A stretch of 64,000 nucleotides of DNA, taken from assembly GCF_027531815.1 (NCBI RefSeq), contig NZ_JAPZSK010000014.1, forward strand, positions 62,001 through 126,000, written 5' to 3'. Position 1 is the stretch's first letter, and every line of letters begins with the position of its first letter. The position numbers and the translations under genes are program-made. Shown here in pieces: positions 27,404 through 35,347 of this stretch. Under the pieces are notes generated by a model. It did not search any database and was not told where the DNA came from. It saw nothing but the letters and a program-made list of their open reading frames with translations. This DNA comes from Gemmatimonas sp. GTDB taxonomy: Bacteria > Gemmatimonadota > Gemmatimonadetes > Gemmatimonadales > Gemmatimonadaceae.

Positions 27404-27706
27404 ATGGAGAACACGTCAGGCGTTCCTGGCGCAGCCAAACGCGCGCAGTGACGTTACCTGCTCGACCTGTCGCCACGCCGGGTCGGCCTCTGGGGCGCGG
27501 CAGCCGGTGTCGCCGCAGGCGCCCTGCCCTTCTTCATCGGCGATCCGGCTGGGAGCATCTCTGTCCCCGTGCTCGCAGCGGTCGTGATGACGACGACAGG
27601 CAGCCTGAGCACGCTTTCCGCCGTCGGCAGCCTGCTGCTGGCCCAGCGCGCTGAGCGACGCGCGCTGAAGCGACTCGAACAGCAATTGCTGGCCGCCAAC
27701 TTCTGA
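27404..27706 (+). pseudogene. Small two-span membrane protein frame interrupted by in-frame TGA
   Basis: From ATG 27404 the frame reads MENTSGVPGAAKRAQ, then TGA at 27449-27451, then continues in the same frame RYLLDLSPRRVGLW for about 85 codons to a TGA at 27704. The downstream part has two clear membrane spans (LWGAAAGVAAGALPFF and VPVLAAVVMTTTGSLSTL), then a basic tail ending QQLLAANF, so it looks like genuine protein. There is no good start codon just after the TGA. Options: nonsense mutation of CGA or TGG, sequencing error, readthrough (the stop is TGA followed by C), or an internal non-ATG start. The family is not recognised. Confidence 0.45.
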
Positions 27707-27754
27707 TGCTCGCCGTGGGGTGACCACCTGCTGGCCACCCCACTTGCGAGCGCC

Positions 27755-29497
27755 TCAGCGCATGCGATCGCGCCGCACCTGCACGCGCAGCCCCTTGATC
27801 TTGGTGTTCTTGAGCGCCGAAATCACCTCGTCGGCCATCGCTTCGGGCACTTCGACGGTGCTGAAGTTGTCGGCGATCTGAATCGACCCGATATGCGCCG
27901 AGTCGAGGCCGGCCTCGTTCGCGATGGCGCCCACGAGATCGCCCGGACGCATCTTGAGCTTGCGTCCGGCCCCGATCCAGAGGGTGGCCGCCGTCCACGG
28001 GGTGTCGCGCTTGGCCTTCTTTCCCTTGGCGCCGCCCTCCGGGCGACGCTCGCGCGCGTCACCGCGCGATGACGTGTCCCGTTCCCGACCGAACGGACGA
28101 TCGCCACGCCCCTCGAAGCGCTCCCGCGGCTCGCGCGGCGTGACCGCCGGGATCTCCGCCTCTTCGCCACCGTCACGCGCCGCTACCAGCTTCACCGCGG
28201 CCGCGGCGAGATCCATGAGATCAAGCTCGCCCGCCAGCGCCTCCACGATGCCGCGATACGAATCGAGCCCGCCTTCGAGGACCGCCTCCCGCAGCGTGGC
28301 CTTCACCAGCTCCTGACGGTGGGCGCGCAGGTCCGCCACCGTGGGCACCTGCGCCACGTCGATCTTCTGGCTGGTCTGCCGTTCGATGTTGCGCAGCAGC
28401 CGGTGCTCACGCGGCTCGGCGAGCGTGATGGCCACCCCTTCGCGTCCGGCGCGACCGGTGCGTCCGATGCGATGCACATAGGTCTCGGCATCCGCCGGCA
28501 CATCGAAGTTCACCACGTGACTCACATGCTTCACGTCCAACCCGCGCGCGGCCACGTCGGTGGCGATGAGCAGGTCCACCTTCTTCGCGCGGAACTTCTG
28601 CATGACCCGATCGCGCTGATCCTGCGAGAGCCCACCGTGCAGCGATTCGGCCCGCAACCCGCGCGCGGTGAGGGTTTCGCTCAGTTCGTCCACCTCGGTG
28701 CGCGTGCGGCAGAAGACGATGGCACTGGTGGGCTGTTCGATGTCGAGGACCCGCGCGAGCGCGGGCATCTTGTGCGCACGCGACACGATGTAGGCCATCT
28801 GCCGCACCCGCGCCGACTCCCCTTCGGCCACCACTTCCCGCTCCACGGTGACCTGCTGCGGGTTGCGCAGATACTTGCGCGTGAGTCCCGCAATGCGCGG
28901 CGGCAGGGTGGCGCTGAACAGCGCCGTCTGCTTCTCGGTCGGCGTGGCGTCGAGAATCGCCTCCAGTTCGTCGGCGAAGCCCATATCGAGCATTTCGTCG
29001 GCTTCATCGAGCACCACCGCCCGCAGCGTGCCCAGCTTGAGCGTATGGCGCTTGATGTGGTCGAGCGCGCGACCGGGGGTGGCGATGACCACGTCCACCC
29101 CGCGCTTGAGGGCGCGGATCTGCAATTCCATGCTGGCACCGCCATACACGGCCAGGGCGTGCAGCCCCAGCGGCTTACCGTAGCGATGCACCGCTTCGGC
29201 CACCTGCATGGCCAGTTCGCGTGTGGGGACCAGAATGAGGACCGACGGGCCGCCATCGGTGGCGCGGTGGCCGGCGCCGACGCGCGTGAGCAGCGGCAGC
29301 GCGAACGCCGCGGTCTTGCCGGTGCCGGTGGCCGCCTGCGCCAGCACGTCGCGCCCCTCCAGCAGGGGAGGAATGGACGCCCGCTGGACCGGCGTGGGTT
29401 CTTCGTAGCCGAGGGCGGAAAGCGCGTCGGCAATACGCGGGTCTACCCCGAGGGTTGCGAAGCCGTTGGTGGCGTCGCCCGCGTTGATGTTCGTCAT
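27755..29497 (-). CDS. deaD: DEAD-box RNA helicase with C-terminal DbpA-type RNA-binding domain
   Basis: 580 residues. Helicase core (1-~370): Q motif YEEPTPVQRASI, Walker A ATGTGKT, VATPGR-type Ib, DEAD in VLDEADEMLDMG, SAT, and motif VI HRIGRTGRAGR. A charged Arg/Gly/Glu linker (~440-500) leads to a C-terminal domain, WIGAGRKLKMRPGDLVGAIA to the end, of the DbpA/CsdA RNA-binding type. It unwinds structured RNA in ribosome assembly, cold adaptation or mRNA turnover. A perfect AGGAG ribosome site precedes the ATG. Divergent from the SET-domain gene with a 60-bp gap. Confidence 0.93.
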   Translation of the reverse strand: MTNINAGDATNGFATLGVDPRIADALSALGYEEPTPVQRASIPPLLEGRDVLAQAATGTGKTAAFALPLLTRVGAGHRATDGGPSVLILVPTRELAMQVAEAVHRYGKPLGLHALAVYGGASMELQIRALKRGVDVVIATPGRALDHIKRHTLKLGTLRAVVLDEADEMLDMGFADELEAILDATPTEKQTALFSATLPPRIAGLTRKYLRNPQQVTVEREVVAEGESARVRQMAYIVSRAHKMPALARVLDIEQPTSAIVFCRTRTEVDELSETLTARGLRAESLHGGLSQDQRDRVMQKFRAKKVDLLIATDVAARGLDVKHVSHVVNFDVPADAETYVHRIGRTGRAGREGVAITLAEPREHRLLRNIERQTSQKIDVAQVPTVADLRAHRQELVKATLREAVLEGGLDSYRGIVEALAGELDLMDLAAAAVKLVAARDGGEEAEIPAVTPREPRERFEGRGDRPFGRERDTSSRGDARERRPEGGAKGKKAKRDTPWTAATLWIGAGRKLKMRPGDLVGAIANEAGLDSAHIGSIQIADNFSTVEVPEAMADEVISALKNTKIKGLRVQVRRDRMR

Positions 29498-29557
29498 GGG
29501 ATTCTCCTGTAATCGTCAAAGGTAGCACATTGGGCCCTCGGGCGGAGAAATTCCGGC

Positions 29558-30019
29558 ATGTCGCCCCCCGAACCGCTCCCGTTCGATGTCCGTCCCAGTC
29601 CCATTCAAGGGCTGGGCGCCTTCGCCATCAGGCCCATGCCGGCCGGGACGCGCATCATCGAGTACGCGGGGGAGCGGCTCACGCCCGCGCAGGCGGACGC
29701 GCGCTACCCCGACGTGGCCGGCGCGCGGCATCACACGTTTCTGTTCGCCATTGACGACGACGTGGTGGTGGACGCCTCGGTGAATGGCAACGAGGCACGT
29801 TTCCTCAACCACTCGTGTGCCCCCAACTGCGACGTCGTCGTGGACGAGAAGCGCCTCTGGATCGAGGCGCTGCACGATATCGAGGTGGGGGAAGAGCTCG
29901 TGTACGACTATGCCTTCGTGCTCGAGGAGCGTCACACCCCGGCCGCCAAGCGACGCTATCCCTGTGCGTGCGGCGCCATCACTTGCCGGGGCACCATACT
30001 CGCCCGCAAGCGCGGCTGA
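29558..30019 (+). CDS. SET-domain protein-lysine methyltransferase
   Basis: 153 residues, essentially a stand-alone SET domain: GLGAFAIRPMPAGTRIIEYA at the start, the pseudoknot motif NHSCAPNC (residues ~84-91), GEELVYDYAF, and a post-SET-like tail CACGAITCRGTIL whose cysteines can bind zinc with the NHSC cysteine. All catalytic elements of SET lysine methyltransferases are therefore present. Bacterial examples methylate host or self proteins; with only a DEAD-box helicase as neighbour, the target cannot be inferred. Transcribed divergently from the helicase. Confidence 0.88.
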   Translation: MSPPEPLPFDVRPSPIQGLGAFAIRPMPAGTRIIEYAGERLTPAQADARYPDVAGARHHTFLFAIDDDVVVDASVNGNEARFLNHSCAPNCDVVVDEKRLWIEALHDIEVGEELVYDYAFVLEERHTPAAKRRYPCACGAITCRGTILARKRG

Positions 30020-30039
30020 GCCAACGGCGCACAGCGCGC

Positions 30040-30570
30040 CTACAACTCCCTCCGCATCACCGCGTCGCGCTGGGGATCGGAGCCGAGCAGGAAGGTCTGC
30101 GTGCCGACGGTGACAAAGCCCCACCGGGCGTAGAAGCGCATGGCGCGCGCGTTACGCTCCCAGACACCGAGCCACAGCGCGTCGCCACCGCCTTCGCCAC
30201 CGGCGAGCAGCACCGCCTGCATGAGCGCGGTGGCGACGCCGCGACCGTGCCAGGCGTGATCCACATAGAATCGTTCAAGCTCCGCCGGATGCGCGGCCGC
30301 CACGGCCTCGTGCGCTGTGCCCTGCATGAGGTACGCATACCCCACCAGCACGTCGTCCAGCTCGGCCAGCAGACAAATGCGCCGAGGCTCCGCCAGTTCG
30401 CGATGCTGCTTGGCGGGACTGAACGCCGATGCCAGGTACGCCGCCATGTCGGCGGGATCGTTGTCGGCCGCGAACGTGTGGGAGAAGGTGCGCCGCGCGA
30501 AGCGACTCAGCGCGTCCGCGTCGTCGATCCCGGCCCGGCGAAGGCGTGGCATCGCCGGATCCGTGTCCAT
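30040..30570 (-). CDS. GNAT family N-acetyltransferase
   Basis: 176 residues. GNAT features: MPRLRRAGIDDADALSRFAR at the start, a central beta strand CLLAELDDVLVGYAYLMQG, the acetyl-CoA loop VDHAWHGRGVATALM (R/Q-x-x-G-x-G/A), and the terminal block NARAMRFYARWGFVTVG. The substrate is unknown. Its ATG overlaps the stop of the molybdenum oxidoreductase gene as TGATG, fixing the start and indicating coupling within a three-gene unit. The frame extends far upstream, but that part is antisense-frame noise inside the neighbour. Confidence 0.88.
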   Translation of the reverse strand: MDTDPAMPRLRRAGIDDADALSRFARRTFSHTFAADNDPADMAAYLASAFSPAKQHRELAEPRRICLLAELDDVLVGYAYLMQGTAHEAVAAAHPAELERFYVDHAWHGRGVATALMQAVLLAGGEGGGDALWLGVWERNARAMRFYARWGFVTVGTQTFLLGSDPQRDAVMRREL

Positions 30571-31607
30571 CACGGCCGCACCAGCACCGAAATCGCGCGC
30601 ACGGCGTTGTTGCCATAACCGAGCCGATTCCACACGATCGCCTCGGGCTGGATGGCCCCGGTGGCGTCGGTGGCGCGACTGCGCAGCATCACGTCGCCCG
30701 TGGGGAGCTCGGCCTCCAGGGAGAACGGGGTCCAGGCGTAGGGGGACGCCGGGGCCGCCACCGTGGCACGAGACCAGCGCTCGTTCACGGCCACCTCCAC
30801 CAGCGTGATGGGCCCCGACCCCGACCAGGCCCAGCCGCGTACGGTGCAGTGGCGCGTCGTGATCTGCTGCGGCAGGGGCGAGACGATCATGCTTTTCACC
30901 AACGCGCGTGTCACGGGACGCACGTCGCCGTCCATCTCGTACACGTAGCGCTGCTGCTGGAAGTACCCGGTGTAGGGCGCGCTCAGCAGCTGCACCCCGG
31001 CGAGCCACTTCACACTCGCCATGCCGTACCAGTTGGGGACCACGAGTCGCACGGGCGCGCCGTGTTCGGCGGTGAGTGGGTCCCCGTTCATGTGCGTGGC
31101 CACCAGCGTGTCGGGGTGCATGGCCACCTCGAGGGGCAGCGCCCGCTCGAAGCGCACCACGCCGGCGGCGTCGTCGCGCGGTCCCGAATCGGCACCGCAC
31201 GCCAGCACCTCCACCGCTGTGCTGGCCGGCATCGCCTGGGCGAGTACCGTCGCCAGGGACACCCCGCGCCACCGAGTGGTACTGACGGCCCCGTACTGCC
31301 ACGGTTCGCCGGCAGGCACCGGGTCCATCCCCAGCCGCCAATTCCCGGCGCATTCCATGGTCATCAGCACCTCATGCTGCGGCATGGCGGCCAGCGCGTC
31401 GAGCGAGACCCGGGTGACCTGCGCCACGTCGCCCGAGACGAGAATGGACCAGTCGGCGTGCGCGGTGGGCGTCTCGAAGTTGCTGCGCACGTACACACTT
31501 GGCGCCGGGGTGATCGCCTGCTGCAGCAGGGGCAGGGGGGTTTCGGCGCACAGTGGGTGGGCCCGCACCACGTCGAGCACCGAGGCGCGATCAGGCACGT
31601 CGAGCAC
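30570..31607 (-). CDS. Molybdopterin-dependent oxidoreductase, sulfite oxidase family
   Basis: About 345 residues from a GTG start at 31607. The Moco domain has the ligand cysteine in LMTMECAGNWR, then RWRGVSLATVL, HGAPVRLVVPNWYGMASVKW and GYFQQQRYVY. The C-terminal part (~230-345) is the Ig-like dimerisation domain (VRGWAWSGSGPITLVEVAVN). No Tat signal is visible, so this form is probably cytoplasmic, unlike many family members. The substrate is unknown. The start is set by TAGTG, where the GTG shares its first base with the tfoX-like stop. Requires molybdenum cofactor; moeB is in the same window. Confidence 0.85.
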   Translation of the reverse strand: MLDVPDRASVLDVVRAHPLCAETPLPLLQQAITPAPSVYVRSNFETPTAHADWSILVSGDVAQVTRVSLDALAAMPQHEVLMTMECAGNWRLGMDPVPAGEPWQYGAVSTTRWRGVSLATVLAQAMPASTAVEVLACGADSGPRDDAAGVVRFERALPLEVAMHPDTLVATHMNGDPLTAEHGAPVRLVVPNWYGMASVKWLAGVQLLSAPYTGYFQQQRYVYEMDGDVRPVTRALVKSMIVSPLPQQITTRHCTVRGWAWSGSGPITLVEVAVNERWSRATVAAPASPYAWTPFSLEAELPTGDVMLRSRATDATGAIQPEAIVWNRLGYGNNAVRAISVLVRP

Positions 31608-31960
31608 TACGCCGACCGCTTGGCCTTTCGCTGCTTCGACTTGCGCCCCACGGACACCGCCACCGCCGCCCACTCGCGCAGCGCGTCCGTATCCTCGATC
31701 ACATCCACCGGCACCTCGTAGTACTGCATCACCTCGCCACCCTCGCCGAAGGGACGAAAGGCGCGCATACCGCGCGCCTCGAACTCGCCGCGGGTGTGCT
31801 CATCCACCTTGAAGTACAGCACATCGTTGCCAATGAGCGCAAAGAAGGTGGTCCCGGCGTAGAGGCCCACCCCGCCGAACATGTCACGGGCCCGCACGTC
31901 CGGCAGGGCGCGCTGCAGCCGTTCGAGGACGAAGGCGCGGTAGGTGGCGGTGACCGACAT
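31607..31960 (-). CDS. TfoX N-terminal domain protein
   Basis: 117 residues matching the TfoX/Sxy N-terminal domain alone: RDMFGGVGLYAGTTFFALIG, DVLYFKVDE and the C-terminal YYEVPVDVIEDTDALREW, ending in a basic tail RKSKQRKAKRSA. In gammaproteobacteria TfoX/Sxy promotes competence gene expression with CRP; stand-alone TfoX-N proteins are widespread and mostly uncharacterised. First gene of a unit whose stop codons overlap the next starts (TAGTG, then TGATG). Confidence 0.85.
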   Translation of the reverse strand: MSVTATYRAFVLERLQRALPDVRARDMFGGVGLYAGTTFFALIGNDVLYFKVDEHTRGEFEARGMRAFRPFGEGGEVMQYYEVPVDVIEDTDALREWAAVAVSVGRKSKQRKAKRSA

Positions 31961-32070
31961 CCCTCAACCTCAGGCCGCAGCGGCCATCCGTCAATCCGGG
32001 CGCTTCGGACCCAGGCGTCCGACCGCGATCACGACCCCGGCAGGGGCCCGCCGCCTGGTGCCCCCGTGGC

Positions 32071-32613
32071 TCACACGCTCAGCGGTACTCGCTCCGTCGT
32101 GCCCGTCAGCGTGGTGTTCCCCACGTTCACGAAAAGCGTCCCATCGGTGACCGACAGGTCGAGCGACAGGCGGCGATCGAGCCGGTCGACGAGGGCATCG
32201 ACCAGAGCGCGATCAAGCACATGGCAGACAATCTGCTCGACCTTGTGAATGCGCGTTCCCTGAAGCTGCCGGCGCCACACGGTGGGATCCTTGTGTGTGT
32301 AGACGGCCACGTGCGGCGCCGCCTTGCTGGCCTTGTGCAGCCGTGCCGCGTCGGGAAGCCCGATCTCGATCCAGTGGGTGATCGTACCCGTCAGGTCGCG
32401 TACGCTCACGGTGGGATCATCGGGATCGGACACCCCCTTGGAGAAGGCGATCCCTTCGCGATACTCGAGGCAGTACGCGAGGAGGCGCGCGACGAAATAC
32501 TCCGGCGCCTCCGACGGATGCATGGCCATGCGGAACTCGAGCGACTCGTACACGCCGCGGTCCACGTGGGCGAGCTGCACCTGCAGCGCGTACATGGTGG
32601 AGGTCAGTGCCAT
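32071..32613 (-). CDS. yaeQ: YaeQ family protein
   Basis: 180 residues, full length for YaeQ. Family features include MALTSTMYALQVQLAHVDRG at the N-terminus, EFRMAMHPSEAPEYFVARLL, YCLEYREGIAFSKGVSDPDD and IEIGLPDAARLHKASKAA. The fold is related to PD-(D/E)XK nucleases, and E and D residues of that type occur here, but the biochemical role is unresolved; early claims of an RfaH-like function were not upheld. Monocistronic, with a weak 6-bp-stem hairpin at 32005-32022 beyond its stop. Confidence 0.88.
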   Translation of the reverse strand: MALTSTMYALQVQLAHVDRGVYESLEFRMAMHPSEAPEYFVARLLAYCLEYREGIAFSKGVSDPDDPTVSVRDLTGTITHWIEIGLPDAARLHKASKAAPHVAVYTHKDPTVWRRQLQGTRIHKVEQIVCHVLDRALVDALVDRLDRRLSLDLSVTDGTLFVNVGNTTLTGTTERVPLSV

Positions 32614-32673
32614 CGTCGTAAGGAGGCCGTTGGGCGAAGGGGGAGAGGATTCGGAGACCGGATGATCGGAGTG

Positions 32674-32855
32674 GTCGGATGCCCGGACGTGGGATGAATG
32701 CCCGAAATCGGAGCCGGGAAACCGCGTTCGGAGGTCCGAGGCCGGACGCACCGCGCGCGCGCATCAACAGGCCGCACACACCTCCGACCGCCGATTTCCG
32801 AACGCCGTTTCCCGCCTCGGACCTCCGGCATTCACCCGACCTCCGGGCATCCGAC
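32674..32855. repeat. Large imperfect inverted repeat element
   Basis: The left arm (32674-32745) begins GTCGGATGCCCGGA and the right arm (32790-32855) ends TCCGGGCATCCGAC. Over ~65 bp the arms share, as reverse complements, GGATGCCCGGA, TGAATGCC, GGTCCGAGG, CGGGAAAC and GCGTTCGGA. The 44-bp spacer includes an alternating CGCGCGCG tract. It fills most of the 285 bp between yaeQ and ilvE and encodes no credible protein. Confidence 0.75.
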
Positions 32856-32898
32856 CAATTCGACCGATCGGAACACTCCGTTCAGTCCGACCGTCCCC

Positions 32899-33825
32899 TC
32901 ACCGGCAGTGCGTCAGCCAGCCGTGCCGGTCTTCGATCTGACCCTTGACGATGCCCAGATACTCCTGCTGCAGCCGCTTGGTGATGGGCCCCACCTTGCC
33001 GGCACCGATCGTGATCTTGTCGATGCTGCGCACGGGGGTGAGCTCGGCAGCCGTGCCGGTAAAGAACACCTCGTCGGCCATGTACAGCATTTCGCGGGGA
33101 ATGTGCAGCTCACGCACCGGGATGCCCGCGTCCTGCGCCAGCTGCATGATGGTGGCGCGGGTAATGCCGCCCAGGATGCTGCCGTCGAGCGGCGTGGTGA
33201 TGAGCGTGCCCTTGGACACGACGAACACATTCTGCCCCGACCCTTCGCTGACCACCCCACTCGGGGAGAGCGCGATGCCCTCGGCGTACCCGTTGGCGAG
33301 CGCCTCCATCTTGATGAGCTGCCCGCTGAGGTAGTTGCCGGCGATCTTGGCCATGGCCGGAATGGTGTTGGGCTGCACGCGATGCCAGCTCGAGATGCAG
33401 GCATCCACCCCGGCATCGAGCGCCTCGTCGCCCAGATAGGCTCCCCACGGCCAGCAGGGGAGGTAGGTCTCCACCGGCGCGCCAATGGGCACCATCCCGG
33501 CCGTGCCGTAGCCGCGCACGACCATGGGGCGCAGGTAACAGGCGTCGAGCCCGTTGCGCACCACGAGTTCGCGCGAGGCCTCCACCAGCTGCTCCATCGT
33601 GTACGGCACTTCCATGCGGTAGATCTTGCACGAATGAAAGAGCCGCTCGAGATGCTCGCGCAGCCGGAAGATCGCCGGACCGCGGGGCGTGCTGTAGGCA
33701 CGAATGCCCTCGAAGGCGGACGATCCGAACTGCACGGAGTGACTGAGCACGTGAATCGTGGCGTCGGCCCACGGAATGAAATGGCCATCGCGCCAGATCC
33801 ACTGCGTCTCGGTGATGCGGCTCAT
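32899..33825 (-). CDS. ilvE: Branched-chain amino-acid aminotransferase
   Basis: 308 residues, normal length for class IV aminotransferases. Visible features: WRDGHFIPWADATIHVLSHS at the N-terminus, FGSSAFEGIRAY, the PLP lysine in PAMAKIAGNYLSG, and cofactor-binding EGIALSPSGVVSEGSGQNVF and GITRATIM. It interconverts Val, Leu and Ile with their 2-oxoacids. Last gene of a likely four-gene operon (NmrA-like, cupin, SDR, ilvE), 40 bp after the SDR stop. Start at MSRITETQWI; an upstream extension to 33891 is Ser/Pro-rich and overlaps the SDR gene. Confidence 0.93.
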   Translation of the reverse strand: MSRITETQWIWRDGHFIPWADATIHVLSHSVQFGSSAFEGIRAYSTPRGPAIFRLREHLERLFHSCKIYRMEVPYTMEQLVEASRELVVRNGLDACYLRPMVVRGYGTAGMVPIGAPVETYLPCWPWGAYLGDEALDAGVDACISSWHRVQPNTIPAMAKIAGNYLSGQLIKMEALANGYAEGIALSPSGVVSEGSGQNVFVVSKGTLITTPLDGSILGGITRATIMQLAQDAGIPVRELHIPREMLYMADEVFFTGTAAELTPVRSIDKITIGAGKVGPITKRLQQEYLGIVKGQIEDRHGWLTHCR

Positions 33826-33865
33826 GTGTGGTGGTGCTGAGGGAGCGGAGGTGACGGAGCGGTGA

Positions 33866-34657
33866 TCAGACGAGCGACTTGACGGCACCACCGTCCACCA
33901 GGACGGCCTGCCCCGTCATGAAACCGGACCGCGCAGAACAGAGGAAAGCTATCACCGACGCCAGCTCCTCGGGGCGCCCCACCCGCCCCAGCGGTGACTC
34001 GCTCGCCCAGCCGGCGAAGATCGCCTCCTGCGACTGCCCGGTGCGGCGCGAGGTAGCCAGCGCCAGATCGTCGAGGCGCTCCGTGGCCGTGAACCCCGGC
34101 AACACCGTATTCACCGTCACACCGTCCTTGCCCACGTCATCGGCCAGCGTGCGCAGGAAGCCGGTCACCGCCGCGCGCAGGGCATTGCTCAACACGAGGG
34201 ACCCCTGCGGGCGCCGGACGGCCAACGACGTGATCGCGATGACGCGCCCCCACTTCTTCTGCTGCATGGCCGGCACGAAGGCGCGCGTGAGCTCCACCAC
34301 GCTGCGCAGCAGCAGGTCGCTGGCTGCGCTCCAGGCCGACCAGTCGTGCGACAGCGGCGCACCCGTTGGTGGGCCACCTGTGTTGCAGACGAGAATGTCC
34401 ACCCCCGTGGGATACGCGGCGCGCGTGCGCTGCACCACATGCTCGATGCCGGCCATGGTGGACAGGTCGGCCTCGAGCGCAATGACGGTCACCCCGAGGG
34501 CGCTCAACCGAGTGCGTGCCTCGCGAATGGCGGCGCCGTCACGGGAACAGATGACGAGGTCCACGCCCTCTCGCGCCAGCTCCTCGGCCGTGGCGTAGGC
34601 AATGCCACGACTGGCGCCGCACACGAGCGCCACCTTTCCCTGGATACCGAGATCCAT
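33866..34657 (-). CDS. SDR oxidoreductase lacking the catalytic Tyr (BKR-like SDR)
   Basis: 263 residues, FabG-like. The cofactor motif is GASRGIAYATA, where classical SDRs have GxxxGIG. NTGGPP replaces the usual NNAG, and the catalytic YxxxK is absent: after AITSLAVRRPQG the sequence reads LVLSNALRAAVTG. The end (PEELASVIAFLCSARSGFMTGQAVLVDGG) is typical. This matches the known SDR subgroup resembling ketoacyl reductases with imperfect NAD and active-site motifs, so the catalytic role is uncertain. Start and upstream cupin stop overlap by one base. Confidence 0.85.
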   Translation of the reverse strand: MDLGIQGKVALVCGASRGIAYATAEELAREGVDLVICSRDGAAIREARTRLSALGVTVIALEADLSTMAGIEHVVQRTRAAYPTGVDILVCNTGGPPTGAPLSHDWSAWSAASDLLLRSVVELTRAFVPAMQQKKWGRVIAITSLAVRRPQGSLVLSNALRAAVTGFLRTLADDVGKDGVTVNTVLPGFTATERLDDLALATSRRTGQSQEAIFAGWASESPLGRVGRPEELASVIAFLCSARSGFMTGQAVLVDGGAVKSLV

Positions 34658-35328
34658 CAGCCCTGCCCGCCGTTGCTCATGGGCACGCCCGTGCGCAGGT
34701 AACCGTCGCTCTTGTCGATCCAGTCCTGCCGCGGCGGGTTGAAGATGTCCACGTCGAGGGTGTCCTCGAGCGCCTCGGCGCGATGCCGCACCATGCTGGG
34801 AATCACCAGCACTTCACCCGCACGCACATCCGTGAACGTCGCACCCGGGTTGTCGGCGTGCTCACCGATCCAGAAGCGCAGGGCCCCGCTCAGAATGTAG
34901 GTGATCTGCTCGTTCACGTGATCGTGCGCGGGTACAATGGCGCCCTGCTTGAGATACACGTGGGCCAGCATCTGCCGGTCCGTGTAGATCAGGCGCCGGC
35001 CGATCAGCGGCGTGAGCTCCTCGACGGCCAGGTCGTCCCAGGAGAGCTTGCGAACGTCGGTCATGTGCAGGGATGAAGGCAGGGTGGGCAGGTGGGGCGC
35101 GCCGCCCGAGGGGCGGGGCGGACGAACAACAGCGGGGGATACCGAAGGGGGGCGAGGGGGCGCGGCCACCCGCAGGAGCGGCGCCGGCGGGCCAAAGCTG
35201 GCGGCGGCGGCGAGTGCCGCCTGTTTGCGTGCTGCCGCCTTCTTGTTCTCTTTGCGGAGGTCCCAGAACATCCAACCGCAGAAGAGCATCCCGGCGCCGA
35301 ATGTCAGCAGCGTATCGTACGGCAGCAT
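34657..35328 (-). CDS. Membrane-anchored cupin-domain protein
   Basis: 223 residues as one frame. Residues 1-~25 (MLPYDTLLTFGAGMLFCGWMF) form a membrane span followed by a Lys/Ala stretch and a Pro-rich linker to ~residue 88. Residues ~89-215 are a cupin with metal-ligand pattern VPAHDHVNEQITYILSG (H-x-H-x-x-x-E) and a later His in VIPSMVRHRAE. An alternative start at MTDVRKLSWDDL (35064) would give a soluble cupin only. Cupins of this kind bind a metal and small ligand; the role is unknown. Followed immediately by the SDR gene (1-bp overlap). Confidence 0.75.
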   Translation of the reverse strand: MLPYDTLLTFGAGMLFCGWMFWDLRKENKKAAARKQAALAAAASFGPPAPLLRVAAPPRPPSVSPAVVRPPRPSGGAPHLPTLPSSLHMTDVRKLSWDDLAVEELTPLIGRRLIYTDRQMLAHVYLKQGAIVPAHDHVNEQITYILSGALRFWIGEHADNPGATFTDVRAGEVLVIPSMVRHRAEALEDTLDVDIFNPPRQDWIDKSDGYLRTGVPMSNGGQG

Positions 35329-35347
35329 CAGGAAGCGGCCCCGACCC

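Noticed and set aside
32604-32831. 75-codon minus-strand frame upstream of yaeQ
   Set aside because: It lies mostly within the inverted-repeat element and reads Arg/Pro/Ser-rich sequence in both arms, so it is repeat-derived.
35064-35328. Treating the cupin N-terminus as a separate small membrane-protein gene
   Set aside because: The frame is continuous with no stop before the cupin, so a single anchored protein is simpler; the alternative start is noted in the feature.
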